In this document: piece after piece, positions 46,782 to 59,128 of the stretch
Layout: each line of letters begins with the position of its first letter
How positions within the stretch are numbered: the stretch's first letter is position 1
NCBI GenBank assembly: GCA_001949185.1
Contig: BDGG01000015.1
Span: forward strand, 662,314 to 726,313
Source of the DNA: Ramazzottius varieornatus
Lineage: Eukaryota; Tardigrada; Eutardigrada; Parachela; Ramazzottiidae
Length of the DNA stretch: 64,000 bases
Direction: 5' to 3'
The notes under the pieces: model-generated
The model's database searches: none
Seen by the model: the letters and a program-made list of their open reading frames with translations, nothing else
Told to the model about the DNA's origin: nothing
Translations under genes and position numbers: made by a program

Positions 46782-47236
46782 CTAAAAAACCAGACAAAAA
46801 GGAAGTTCGCTCAAAGAATTCTGGAATCGAAAAAGAAACTAGATGCGCCTGGTGCGATACGTATTCTGTATAAACACAGAGAATATTCGTAGAAAAGTGG
46901 CGCTTTCGAGGAGCTTGAGTAGGTTAACCGCCAGGCTCACCCGTCAAACAACAGGAGCTTTACCAGAGCTTGCACAAACTTTCCTCCATCGGCGCAAATC
47001 GTAATGATTCCAACTCTATTTTTGTTCCGACATCCACCCTTGACCGACGACCTTAGTCACCCTGAAACAATATTCAGACATATTTTTCAATTTGCTGCAA
47101 GTTCAGAATCACATTTTTGAAATATTCATTAAAGGAACTTCAGGAGAGCCGCATCTGTCTGAATTTTCCTGTAATAAATTTGCTACGGATTGTAATACTC
47201 GACTACCAACAGAACTTTCAAAGAATGTACGGTAAA

Positions 47237-47884
47237 ATGAGCCTTTTGTTTTTTGACGTTGTCGGTCTAGCCCTGATGAAGAGCCAAACGCAAGCGGCGT
47301 CACTGTCGATGAACCTCAACAGCGAGGCGCTAATGAGCACCCTCCGTCAGGTGGCGCCACACATGGTGCCGGCTCGTCAGTACCGCGAGGACAACGAGGA
47401 GGACTCCTTTGAGGAGGAACGCCAACAGCACGGTCCCAACCACGAATACAACCGACAGATGGCCAGCTGGCAGCAGCTGGCATCGGCTCTTCAGTTTGCT
47501 CCCCTCCACGACCAAGAACGCGAGGCTCACGAGGCAGCTGCTCGACAGAGAGAGGAGGACGAAGAGGAACGAGCTCGTCAGGTTCGTGGCGCTGCTGACT
47601 GGGACCAGGAAACCCACGTCTACGACTATCAGAAAGCCCTCGATCTAGCTCCAGCGGAAGCCCAGCAACGCGCTGCTGCCCATCAGTACCATCACGAAAA
47701 CCGTGGTCCTTATCGCGCTGCGCACCAGGATTACGATGACCATTACTATAACTATAACTATAACGAAGGTGGAGATGGTGACGATGGATACGTTCCTAAC
47801 TACGAGGACGGTTTCGAAAACAATGACATCCTCATTAGGGGTGGAGAAAACAGCGGATACCCTCGCATTTATATTAGAGGCTAA
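47237..47884 (+). CDS. Acidic, Tyr/His/Gln-rich disordered protein (novel)
   Basis: A 216-codon frame from MSLLFFDVVGLALMKSQTQA to a TAA at 47,882-47,884. After a short hydrophobic start come a helical, charged region (HDQEREAHEAAARQREEDEE, ALDLAPAEAQQRAAAHQYHH) and a low-complexity tail (YDDHYYNYNYNEGGDGDDGY, ENSGYPRIYIRG). The start may be a weak signal peptide, or the true exon may begin after the acceptor-like GTCGGTCTAG at 47,269, giving a first Met at MKSQTQAASL. I do not recognise the family. Codon-like composition and length argue for a real gene; upstream exons were not found. Confidence 0.55.
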   Translation: MSLLFFDVVGLALMKSQTQAASLSMNLNSEALMSTLRQVAPHMVPARQYREDNEEDSFEEERQQHGPNHEYNRQMASWQQLASALQFAPLHDQEREAHEAAARQREEDEEERARQVRGAADWDQETHVYDYQKALDLAPAEAQQRAAAHQYHHENRGPYRAAHQDYDDHYYNYNYNEGGDGDDGYVPNYEDGFENNDILIRGGENSGYPRIYIRG

Positions 47885-48263
47885 ATGAGCCGCATAGTCC
47901 ATTTTTTTCTTTTTCCTCCCTTTTGAAACCCGTTTGTTTTTCATTACGGTTTTCCTGATCCATATGAAGATTAGTAAAATTACCATGATGTTACTTGGCG
48001 CTGTCGTTCTTCCTTTTTGGATGTTTCGTCCATTCGAAAAAGTTTTCCCCCACTCGGCGGGCAGATTAACAGTCCCGCTCAGCCCGCTGGCAAAAAAACA
48101 TGTTCAATTGTCCTCAGCAGGTTTTTCAGTTATTTTCCATTTCAAAGCCATAAAAAAAATCCAGTTGGTTTTGGTGCGCCCTCTCGGTAGGGTTCCATGT
48201 GCGATATACAGATTATAGTTCGTTCGTAAAAGCAATATGAGGCTAAATCATAAATATCAAAAT
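47885..48263. other. 3' flanks of two convergent genes
   Basis: No feature recognised; T-rich sequence near 47,900-48,020. Confidence 0.4.
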
Positions 48264-50379
48264 TTATGTGTCTTTGAGGACATGCCACTGTGAGACGGCT
48301 TCTTTGGGATACTGCAACATGGCGTTCCAGTGGGCGACGGCGCTGGGATCGCTCCTGCTGGACAGCACTACTCGACCGATCAAGTCCTAAAATTGCACAA
48401 ACAAACAAACTAATTGATACCATATGGATAGGGTGTGCGTAAGGGAAGGGGAAATCGAGTGAACCACGCCAAGGCAGACGAACTCCACGAGATCGTTTTC
48501 TCAAGTCGCGCACGAGTTCGGTGTTGTCGCACGCTGCGTCACTTGGAAAAATGGCGCACGTTTCCAGCCAGCGGCTTCACACATGTGCGCCACTTGTAAA
48601 GATAATCTTGTCAACTCAGTCCACCAAGCTTTCAAACATCGTAACTCACATTGCGGCCAATCTTGTCGTAGTCCATAACGGTGACCAGCAAGGAAGTCTC
48701 ACGGATTTGGTGCATGGAAACGTTGAAGGTGAAGGCTTCGTTAAAGGTCGGATTGAGTTCGCGCATGTACGTTTTGGTTTTCCTCTTTTCAAGCTTCTTC
48801 CCGTCCACCATCAGCCATATTTTCACGTAGGGATCTAGACAGAGAAACTATAGAGTACTCCATGACCAAACATACTAAAGAACGCCGATAGGGCAGCAAC
48901 TGCGTGTGCAACTCAATTTTCCCGCGTACCGCTTGAGTGGGTGGCGATATCTTGAATTCGAAGGTCTTTGCATTTGATAATGTTGATGGTCAGCTGGCCG
49001 GCTGTTACATTGTACTTGAGGGATAGGAGGATTTCTCCATATTTGTTCTATGGGAAAAGAAAGCCAGATTAAAAAAAGCCTGATTAAAAAAAGCCGGGTT
49101 CGCTGATTTCAAATATGTATTATCGATCTTGACAACGGAAAGGAACCATTGTATGCAGATTAGAACGTATTGAGTACTTTGGTTTCCGATTTGGGCGGCA
49201 GTAATGGCTTCCATACGTCATAATTCTGGGAAAAGTCCAGATCTTGTAAGGGAATGAAGAGCTCGCCTATCGGATCATCTCGACTGAATCGGTCGTAATC
49301 GAAGACGTGCAGATGCAAAGTACGCGTCTTTAATTTCTCGATGGGAAAATCTACGGTAAAGAAGCCTTAGTCTTCTGTTTCACGGATTACAGTCTTCTTC
49401 CGAACTGCATCTATACCTTCAAATAAGAAAGATTCGTTCCATCGCGGGTTGAGCGTCCGTTTCTTGATTTTCGTCTGAAGTCGATACTTGTCTTTAGGCA
49501 ACAAAGAGACCACGCAGTATGGATCTGTAACAGGAGAAAAGTTAAAGACTCTGGCATGTCATCGAGAATCGCCTGGAGGCTTCGGATAAACCCTAAGCGA
49601 TCCCAGGAGGAATGGTCGTTACAAACTCGTAGAAACCCCTTTTGTTCCTTCAAACAGAAACTTAATTTCAAAGTCAAAGTGAGCAAACAGCGGAATTACA
49701 GCAACTCGTGGTTGACGTCATCGCGGAAGCCGGGAATGGCCTTTAATTGACAATTGACTCATGACGTCATCAGACACACTGACGATGCAGCTCGACGGCA
49801 GACGTGTGACGTCATAGATGTGACTGGACCGTGTACATTGTATCTATGTACTATACGTATGAGCGTCATGACGTTATGCGTTATTTGAGGACGTTGGCAA
49901 TCAATGCCTCCAGATCGTTTCTTCCAAGTGGCGCACCCCTCTTAGCCAGCAACAATGTGAAGTGCGCCACTTGACAACGTTGGGCTGGTTCTGTTTCACC
50001 GAGTCGAGGGTGTCAAAGGTGATGGATCTGGGTCTTTTTTACACTCTTGTTAGAGATTACATCACGAGGAAAATAACTGTCATTGGGGGCAGAGCAGCAG
50101 AAAATAATGGTTCTGGTCGAACATACCGGAAAAGCCGGAGAAGTCCTTGGCAGGCAAGCGTTTCGCTTCGATAACTCTGACGACAAACGTATTCTGTTGG
50201 AAGTCGTATTTCATGGAGAAATGTATTTCTCCGACGTCTTCGGGGCTGCGTGACATTGCCAGAGCAGCAGCACTGGAGGCTCCTCCAGGTCCCGTGGTGC
50301 CGTTGACGTTCTCATCACTTCCGGCTGACTTCTGGCGAGCACGCATCGGTGGTCGCGGCGATGGCTCGCTCTTGGCGCG
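48264..50379 (-). CDS. Synaptotagmin, Syt7-like, tandem C2 domains (N terminus not in model)
   Basis: Six exons on the minus strand (50379-50127, 49524-49417, 49350-49178, 49047-48930, 48834-48650, 48386-48264) give 319 residues plus a stop, phases matching. C2A: GEIHFSMKYDFQQNTFVVRV, EAKRLPAKDFSGFSDPYCVV, KTKIKKRTLNPRWNES-type core and HVFDYDRFSRDDPIGEL. C2B: GEILLSLKYNVTAGQLTINI, DPYVKIWLMVDGKKLEKRKT, RELNPTFNEAFTFNV, VMDYDKIGRNDLIGRVVLSS and the terminal WHVLKDT. The aspartates of both calcium loops are present. The RLPAKDFSG phrase and closing WH.LK favour Syt7. It is a calcium sensor for vesicle fusion. A 37-bp exon at 50,790-50,826 (AQDDIPEMIRSP) may lie upstream; the transmembrane exon was not found. 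Confidence 0.9.
48502..48597. repeat. Hairpin repeat, two fused units, synaptotagmin intron
   Basis: Units at 48502-48545 and 48550-48597 lie only 48 bp apart, with the linker almost lost, unlike the usual 80 bp. Confidence 0.8.
49925..49972. repeat. Hairpin repeat, single, synaptotagmin intron 1
   Basis: CCAAGTGGCGCACCCCTC / GAAGTGCGCCACTTG; the stem interior is shortened. Confidence 0.85.
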
Positions 50380-51370
50380 CTACAGGAAGGGAAGAGAACA
50401 TACATCACTGTGTACTCCTCTAAACGTAACCTAACAAGCCCTTACGAAATCTCATGTACGTGCACGTAACATCCTGTGCAATAAGCCTCCAATTTCTCAC
50501 TAACTAAACCATCTCTAATGCAAGCCATAAATCAATGTAGGAAACAGGCGGGCTCGGATGTCTTTTTATTCGGACAAAAAAACAAACGCTTTCAATTACC
50601 ATACATCTGCAAATTTCGATAATCTGTTTTGTGTCGTCAGTCTGCAACTTTCGATGTACAGGCGCATGAGACCAAGAGACACTTTGAAACAGCAAAATGC
50701 CTACCGTCTTGGCCATTTTTCTACAAGTGCAGTGGAGAATCAAAAACTGTAGCTTTCCCTTGCACGATCTAAAGAGTTCGAAGCCTTACAGGTGAGCGAA
50801 TCATTTCGGGAATGTCGTCTTGTGCGCTGTAGAAAAGCTGGTGCGTGGAATCGGAAATCCAGTGGCCAATCCTAAAAAACGAAACCATGATCAAAATATG
50901 GTTCTTGCTCGCGCAGGATGTGCACACCCCGGCTCATCATCCATCTCGCAGTTTTCAACTCATATCTACTTTTTAAAAATTTATAGAAAGTTTCGACGCA
51001 GACCTCACGGACAAGTATATGATAATAGAAGGGAAGTAGCAAGCGGAATGTGGTTTTAATCAGGCGGAAGTGAGCATAAAGGACTCTTGACAAGATGGAG
51101 CGTCATGTACAAGCTCCACACTTGACGCCATCGCTTCCTGACTGGCCCATGCACATAAACACCACACAGGAACAATTAGAGGCTTCATTCAGCGAACTGA
51201 TCCTTTCTCTGGGGAAAGATCCTTTTGGTGCATGCATGGTGATAAGCACCACAGACCTTCCGACTGGCTTTTAGGATTCTCTCAATGGCGAACCTCTAAG
51301 TCTGTCGGCGTACAATGCAGTCAGCGCAGTTCAGCCAGCTCGACAAACAAGCTCGTTCAGACTGCTTTTC

Positions 51371-51578
51371 AAAGTGGCGCACCCTACCAGCCACTAACAC
51401 TGACCACGTGCTCCACTTGGCAAAACAAACTCCCGTTAAGATCGTTTTTCCAAGTGGCGAACGCTTCCAGCCAGGAACATCGAAAAAGTGCGCCATTTGG
51501 AGAAACGATCTTGACGAGTTTGCTTACTCAAGTGACGCACCTTATCATGTGTTATTGGCTGAAAGCCTGCGCCACTTG
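51371..51578. repeat. Hairpin repeat array, three units
   Basis: Units at 51371-51419, 51451-51499 and 51529-51578, spacing 80 and 78 bp; left end AGCTCGACAAACAAGCTCG, right end GTTTGCCGACCTCCCAATTG. The best-preserved three-unit element in the window. Confidence 0.9.
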
Positions 51579-54204
51579 GAAGGCGATCTAGAGGAGTTTG
51601 TTTGCCGACCTCCCAATTGATAAATGGCCATTGATCGTCACAGTACACACACTCACAAAGACACATGGACGCGTTCCCATATACCGCGCTGCGGCTTCCT
51701 CCATTTCATTAAAAAGAAATTAGATTGTTTGAACATTGACATTAAACCCCCCTACTGACATTTTTCTTCACTTCCCGGCCCCGCCTTTCTCTTCCGCTGG
51801 ATAATCTCCGAAAACGACTCCCTAGTGAGCAAACAAATGATATCCGCAATTTTGTATGGGAATATTTGCAGATCAATTTCCGATTTCGCGAAACTTAATC
51901 ATCGATAGTGTGTCATGTTTCCTTTGGTGGAACAAAATTCCGCAGAACAATCATTCCAATATTTTACCAATGATAATGCACGAATACAATATTCGAACGT
52001 GACCAAAATTGGGTAAGTGCATTTTTAAAGATGCATATCATAGAAATCTAATGATCGATTCCACTCTAGAGGTCAAGGGTCAACTGGCAAAACTCAGAGA
52101 ACCCTGATTACGGTAGAGAAATTGGTGTTGGATGCAAATGTGTTCTCCAGTTGAAGGCTAAACTGGACAGAATCAAATTCAACGCAACCTAATACATAGC
52201 GGAGTTTCGGGTACGCCGCAAATGGACGTACGTATGACCCGAGGAGACAGTTCTGTCTGGGGGGCAAAAGTGTACAAAAGTCAAGATGAGCCAGGGCAAC
52301 ATTTAAATCAAGAAGGCGGAAGGGAACGTGATTGTGGAGGAAGACGTTTAGGAGGCAAGAGCATTAGTCGCCGCAAGACGAAAGGAGACGATACTCCTCA
52401 TCATGTGTTGTGCGCCACCATGTACGAACCACGAGATACATCTAATTCCCGATGGAGTTGAGTACGCTATCAACTGCAGCTCAAGAGCCAAGACGAAGCC
52501 TGGAAAGTATGGGCTCTACCAAGTATAACGTAACAGCTGTTCTCAGGCAGGAGCTTCGCTCGAGCTCGCGCAAGGTCTCTGAATTCCGAGATACATCAGA
52601 ACAAGGAAGTCAAGTTCGACACGCACATGGTGGAGCACCAAGAAATAAAACGCAACAATGTGACTTTAGACTTTGTACGGGAAGCCTAAACATGTACTCG
52701 TACGACAGGAGTCGAATCGAGTCATCGAAAAACTTGCCACAAAAGGATGAATTTTTCTGCATCGTTTCGTTGTGAGTCTTTTGACTTTTGAAGTCGTGCG
52801 CGATTTCAGCGGGGAAGTGCAAAATTGGCCGAAGAGCTTGCAATTTGGCAGATTAATTTTTCGGGGGGTTGCCTATATGTTTTATTGATGTCTTTGACTG
52901 ACATTGAGGTTTCCGATAATACCAAACAGGCAACCAAAATGGGAGTCTGGCTTGTGGTGGAAGGATTTTTTTCCTTTGGTGCCAGCTGTCACGCTTTATG
53001 TTGTATTAGACTAATGGTTGCCGTCGACGGTAAAATGAGGCGTACAAATGATCCAATGCAAGCAAGGGGATCGTCAAAACCTCTTCATTGCTAGCTTCAC
53101 AAGGAAGCTCTGAAACTAGAGAGACAACGCTGAACCTCTTTTGTCATTTTTTGGGGAAAAAACAGGAAAAGAGAGAGAGAGTGGCAGCTGCGGGATGGTC
53201 AAACTGAGTAAAGTCCTAGAAATTAAATTATATCTGTGCACTGCAGCAGAAAATCTGTCCTAGTCATCTGCATCATTTTACATTAGTCCATAAGACGATC
53301 AAGAAAGCCGCTCGAAGCCTTCATGTTGTCGCGGGGGTTGTCGCTATAGGGCCATCCCGAGATGCTGGCGAAGGGCCACGCGACGTCAGAGCCCCTTTAA
53401 CGCAACCCAAATTGAATTCATGGCGGAAAAGCATCCAATTAACCAAAGTTGCGCACTGTCATGTATGGCAGCTACTGCCGGAAGGTTGATGTGTTTCCAA
53501 GCTAAAGTCTTTATTAGGAAGTGGACAAATGGTTGTGACGACAAACTCATCGCACCATTTCACCCAGCAAGCGATACGACCTCACTGGATAAATAAAAAG
53601 AGTATCACGTTGAAGACAGTAAAGCTCACAGAGTGCTGATCGAGGAGCTCCGTCATTAGGGTAGTTCCGCAATTTATTCTAGGCTTTGCCCTGTCTTGCC
53701 TGATCACTGTTGTGACACTTTATCAGTCGACACTTTCGACTTCTCGACGTCTTTGTTTGCCAAGGTTCAACCAGAAAGCAATGTACTCTGCGAAATTTAC
53801 AGCTGTAGACTGATGAAATGTTTCTTACAGTCCGTGGGACATCAGGGAAGGCCCTAACACGCATACGAGCCTGGAGACTTTGTTGGGAACAGGAAGACGG
53901 GGCGTAATATCACGGCATAATGGGATCGGATTAAACACCGAATTTTATGGAGAGCGTGGCCCGCTCTCGGCTGGATTGGCACATAAATATCGATCGGTGG
54001 TTGATGCGGTATCGCCTAATTTTGCACATTATTCATTGCGAATGCCGGCTGTAAGCATGACCCGCGACTTTATTCCCGTCCATCAGATGGCATCTCGTCC
54101 TTAAGACTTTCAAAAACTGGAGAGAACGATTTGACATCCAGGAGCCACGAGAGTCCTCTGACGCGTCAGTGCGACCGACCGGGCAAGCTAGTTAAGGTTG
54201 CGCC

Positions 54205-54222
54205 GCAAGGTGGCGCCACTTG
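54205..54222. repeat. Hairpin repeat remnant
   Basis: AAGGTGGCGCCACTTGAA: the two arm tips are joined with the loop deleted, followed by CCTCGATCCGG. Confidence 0.55.
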
Positions 54223-55156
54223 AAACCCTCGATCCGGAAATGAGATGAGCCTATGGCTGTTTTCTGTAGCCTATGGAAGTTTTTTAGAAGTGTTGAGTTT
54301 CAATGAAGCAATCTGATTTCCATACCATACAAAAGCTGATTAGATGAGGCCTGTCGCGACCGATTATCCTATAGGCTCTAATTTCAGATTGTTCAGGAAA
54401 AGGTTTTTTCGTCTGGGACCCTGAGGCGGTCGGTTCGAAACGGCTCATGCTACTTTGTAGAGCATTTAATGGAACACCTAAAATCACAGAGTCCAGGTTT
54501 CTCAGACCAGCGGCAACAAAGTTAAGACTGTTCTCGTGGTAGTGGTTCAACGACCACAGCGAATGGGTTCCGACCTGGATGCTGGCTTAGTTTAGCTGGT
54601 TTCTGCTTCCCCATGATCTCCCTAAATTAGGGACCCTAATTAGGCTATATGGCGATGAGTGTCGGACCATGTGAGGGCCTCAAAACCAGAAGTCTTCCCG
54701 CTGAGAGGATATGGAAGACGATGTGGTGATAAAGAACGAAGGTCGTGCCGTCCAGACAGTTCGCCCAATTGACACACAAGCCAGCTCGGATTGCAGGCTG
54801 GAAGGTCTAATTGTTTATTGTTCATTCGATCAAACTGCCCCAGTTGGCCACCAACCGAAGGATATCTTATCCCTGATGCAGGGGCAGGTGGTCAGATACG
54901 CTTTTGACCACTTTTTCATGGTTTTACTCGTTCATGGTTTTCGATGGCTGTCAAGCTTGTCGCGCTGAGAATCTAACGTGCTCCGCCAAGTTCTACAACT
55001 TGACGTCAAAAAAGCTCAGTTTCTGCTTAAGAAGCCAATGATGAGGGTCCCATTATGAGACAGCCGATCGTGACTGTCCCAAGCCATAATGGGGGTACCA
55101 AGCGGGTGAAGGACAATCGGGAGGTGGGCAAGCGACACGTATGAGAATCATTATTT

Positions 55157-55205
55157 CAAGTGGCGCACTTTCTCGGTATGATTGGCCAGAAGCGTGCGCC
55201 ACTTA
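55157..55205. repeat. Hairpin repeat, single
   Basis: CAAGTGGCGCACTTTCTC / CAGAAGCGTGCGCCACTTAA, followed by GTTTGCGGGCCTCCTAAT. Confidence 0.85.
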
Positions 55206-56484
55206 AAAACGCTATGAACGTTTCGTTTGCGGGCCTCCTAATTTGATCACTGAGAAAGAACAAGGAGGCTAAGTCGCCGGCGGTGCACTACATCATGGTC
55301 CCTAGCTGGCAATGCCTTTTAGCTTTTCAAGATGCCAATACGTTGTACCGAAAGCGATTGATGAGTAAAATATTGTTTTGGTGTGGCATTGGAGAAAGGG
55401 GACGCCGTTATGCACCGCAGCGGAAAACAGAGTTTCCGGTGTATGCAAATCTCAATTGCCTCCTCGACTTTCCTCCCATACTCCCTAGTCCTTTCTGTCT
55501 ACATTTTGAATATTTACCATCGTCTCCTAACTTTGTGTTATTTTCGTTGCAAGCTGGGATTCGTTTTCATTCGAAAGTGCAGTGGTGAAATGAGCAATTT
55601 CTTATGCAAAGTGACACACAAAATGCGGCGAAAAGCTTGCGAACCTTTCTTTCTCAAGTTGCTCTTGGCGCTCCTTTCAACAGCGAACAAAGCGCTAATA
55701 ACCTTATTCAATCGACAAAATATGTCCCTTTAAATCTCGCATGTTTTTTTTCGCCGTGGAAGCGGAGTCGACAATAGCCGTGACAGATGGGATACGTCAG
55801 GAACCCAAAGAGCTGAACATTACACCAAAACACACCCCGCTCCAGAGTCGATGAACCCACATCTCTTTGATACCGTTACTGTATGATTCCAGCCACGTTT
55901 AAAAGCTCACAAAAGATAAAAAACAGATAAACGGATGGGCGTTGTGTGACCTTTTAAGTGCCTAAGACACATTTGATATTTGGACCGTGTCGTGCAAGCG
56001 ATTACGCACGCGTGTCTTTTGATGGGGACTAATTTGGGACGCATTAACCAATCAGTATAGGACGAAGATAGAGTGCGGTAGTAAAGACTTTAGAACCCTG
56101 GGGAATATAACGAGCTTCCCGGAATACACCTGATCGTACTTGCCGTCTTGAAATTTAGCCAGTGCGACAGGAACTCAGAATAGCCTCATTTAGCTTGTCC
56201 CACGGCCGCATGCAATTTGGACCAAGCCAAGTGTTTCCTAATCGATTGTTTCTGGAGCGTTCATTCAGCCTGTTTACCTCCGTACTTACCGCTCTTGTAA
56301 CCAGAGAAAAACTTGATCCGGTGCCATTATATTCTTTCACCGAGCTTTGCTTTGGATGGATGGATGCATTAATTATTCGGCGAAGTTTTTGGCCAAAAAG
56401 AATGTACGGGTCCAGGAAACTCAGAAACGATGGACCATATGGGAGGTCGGCCCACAAAGTCAAAACGTACAAGACCGTCATCTC

Positions 56485-56530
56485 AGGTGGCGCATTTTCT
56501 CATTAAAATCGGCTGAAAGTGTGCGCCACT
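56485..56530. repeat. Hairpin repeat, single
   Basis: CAGGTGGCGCATTTTCTC / GCTGAAAGTGTGCGCCACTA, followed by ATTTGCCGGCAACC. Confidence 0.8.
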
Positions 56531-57279
56531 AAAGATAAACCATTGCACGTTCCATTTGCCGGCAACCATCTTATGTCATTTGTGGTGAGCCGTGGTTTTT
56601 CGAAAAAAAGTCGTCGGTCATTCATTTCTGATTTGGGAGCTCTCGACAAGCATGTCGAGGGTGAAAGGACGACTAAGTGTTCTCGGCGGGAAGAATAAAG
56701 GGCGGAAATGGGAAATGATATGGAGCGCTTTCTTCCTGGGATGACATACTTATGAAGTGGCTGTGCATCGTTAACTGCATGAGCCATGTCATGGTATCGT
56801 GTGGTTTTCTGGGGAGATTCGCAAGAGGCGCCGGATGTCAGAAACATACGGTATCCTGCCACTAACTGCGCCTGTTTGAATATGTGGCGAAATTGCTTGA
56901 TATCGATTAGGTCTTCGTAATCCGTCCATGCTGGTACCACGGTAAATAGGAAGATCTGTAGGCAAGACCTTTGTCTCCCTGGGCTTCAAAACACTCTGCT
57001 GACTCAAGTCAATCTGTTTAATTTCAAACCATACAAAAGCCGCCAGGCATACTTTGTTTAATCACTGTTAACTTTGGTCACCACTTTTTCTGTTGGAGAA
57101 AAGCATCGTTCGCGGCTGTTCGCATCTACCAAATACCCAAAGAGAATTCTGCGTACATTGAAGAAACATAAACGAAAGATTAGTACACATTCAATACAGT
57201 ACAAACAAAATATTGATTAAGGTATGTACGAGAGAACTACTTGAAAAACCTGCGGACAAACTCGACAGGGTAATTTTTC

Positions 57280-57328
57280 CAAGTGGCGCGCGCTTCCAGC
57301 TACTAACACTCGGAGCGCACGCCACTTG
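57280..57328. repeat. Hairpin repeat, single
   Basis: CAAGTGGCGCGCGCTTCCAG / CGGAGCGCACGCCACTTGAA, a compensated variant in which both arms read GCG(C)GC instead of GCGCAC. Confidence 0.85.
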
Positions 57329-59128
57329 AAAAACAATCTGGTCGAGGCGTTTTGGCGAGCAGCTCCAGCTCCCTTCTTCTCTCTTGGTAAAAACAGAATA
57401 CTGAAAGTTCAAAATACCCAAGAGAATTTGGAAAATGTTGGAACACAGTTACGACTTCATACTGTCTTGAGGCGACCTTGCTGTTCTACCTGCAAGCACT
57501 GGAAGGAGCGATCCTAACGCAATTATCACCCCATGAGTTAGCGAACAGCGCAGCCTGTCAAAGGCTGCCTGCTGAAGCGCGATGAAAAGACGCGAGATGA
57601 AAAAAAGAAAGAGCCTCACATAAAGATAAGCGGAAAAAGGCGAGACTCACTATTCTTCCCGCTAATCTTTCACTGTATCTTCACGCACCATTTCGCTTTC
57701 ATGACGTTCTTGACAATAGAAACTTTCCCGGCGTAACGGCACGCAAAACTTACATCAATATCCATCCACAAATTTCTCATCGGCAAGAACCACCGCGTCG
57801 ACTTTGACAGATGGCAACTTTTTACACGCTGGTCATAAAACATTTTACAGCGCGCGTAAAATTTGCATGGATCATCTTGCCTAAACGTGGCACGTTCCAT
57901 CAACACATTACGCAACACGAGAAAAAGGCAAATTAAGCTACTTAAATTAGTTTAATTATTTCCGCCTTCTACTTCCAACTTACAGGAAGGAATATCTTCC
58001 CACGGTACGCAAACAAGTCTTCAGGTTGATCTTACCTGAAAAAATTCTTGAAGACGAATGATGAACGAGGTGGTAATCCGGCTGAGAATAAGCCGTGGAG
58101 GTTCGCGGTGGTTGATAGAGAGGAAGCTCCAGATGCTTATTTATGGGCACAGTCTGAAAAGAAGTCCAGCTGTTGTGGTGATGATGAGGTTGGGGAGAAT
58201 GGAGGCGACAGGAGTCGTTTGAGGAAAGATGACACTGGGGATATCGGATTGACTAACTAGCACTGAGTACGAGGAAGAAAAGGATGAAATGAGCGGGTGC
58301 TGTGCTGTGCTGCGATCTGATCCCTGGATGCAAGGATGGAGGGATAAAATATTTAAAAACAGGCATTGCAGCAAGCGGCATCGTTTGCTCTTTGATTGTA
58401 TGCACAACCAATCGACAGAGAGCGACATTTATAGAGAGCAAAGACAAACCTTGGGAAAAGGAAGGGGATGTACCGTGTGGATTTAAGGGGAGCCAGCGGG
58501 ACTTCACTTCCTTCCCTTCCCACACCGTTTTTAGACTTTCCGGTCCGCCAAAATAGAAACCACATTTCGATTCAGGCAAAGCCAGTGCACGATCACCCTA
58601 ATTTCTGTTTAAACGTGCCGTACTGAGAATCTTCCCATTATTTGCGCTCGTTCATGTCCCCAGTACCCTAGATATGGAGATTTATTTTCTGGATCACGCA
58701 AAGGAGGTCGCAGCTGTAACGAAGCCCCCCATGAGTGTTTTCAAGCATGGGAATTCCGTAAGCTGAATTTAACCATGATTAAATCCGAGACAACCCATGC
58801 GTAACGTCCCACATCAGTCTTTCCATCATCTTCGATTTTTTCTGCCTTTACTAAAAGATCGAACGGAGGAAAATGAGACACATATTCATAGCGCAACTTA
58901 CACAAAGACGGACAAGCTCCATAAGAGAAATATTAATCCAGTATGTCGATAAAGGCTGATCTGATGGTACGAGTCAAGAGAGTGACCAGTAATCAATAAC
59001 TCCTTGCTAATCAACTTGATGAAATTCTTACACTTACCACGTTCCTCTTCCCTCTACGCTCGACGCCCGGTATATCCATGCTAATAATTAAGAGACGAGG
59101 GAAAGGAGTGAAGTATTAACTATTCATT

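Larger units (their letters stand above)
50380..59128. other. 8.7-kb gene-poor region
   Basis: Upstream of the synaptotagmin and downstream of SF3A3. Apart from one possible 37-bp synaptotagmin exon (50,790-50,826) no frame longer than about 110 codons or with splice support was found, and none matches a known family. It holds hairpin repeats at 51371-51578, 55157-55205, 56485-56530 and 57280-57328 and a remnant at 54205-54222. It probably contains synaptotagmin 5' introns and intergenic DNA. Confidence 0.55.

Noticed and set aside
47645-47986. Minus-strand hydrophobic Val/Ile-rich frame as a gene.
   Set aside because: Antisense shadow of the Asp/Tyr/Asn-rich tail of the plus-strand protein.
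51371-51578. CRISPR-like array because of near-regular 80-bp spacing.
   Set aside because: The repeats are palindromic hairpins, linkers are themselves conserved, the context is intronic or intergenic in an animal genome, and no cas genes are present.
55283-56506. Several 100-116 codon frames on both strands.
   Set aside because: Frames overlap on both strands, lack splice support, and match no family I recognise; expected by chance in this composition.
58048-58260. 70-codon plus-strand frame with Asp/Glu/Lys-rich sequence.
   Set aside because: Too short, no splice sites or homology, and it lies in a gene-poor stretch.
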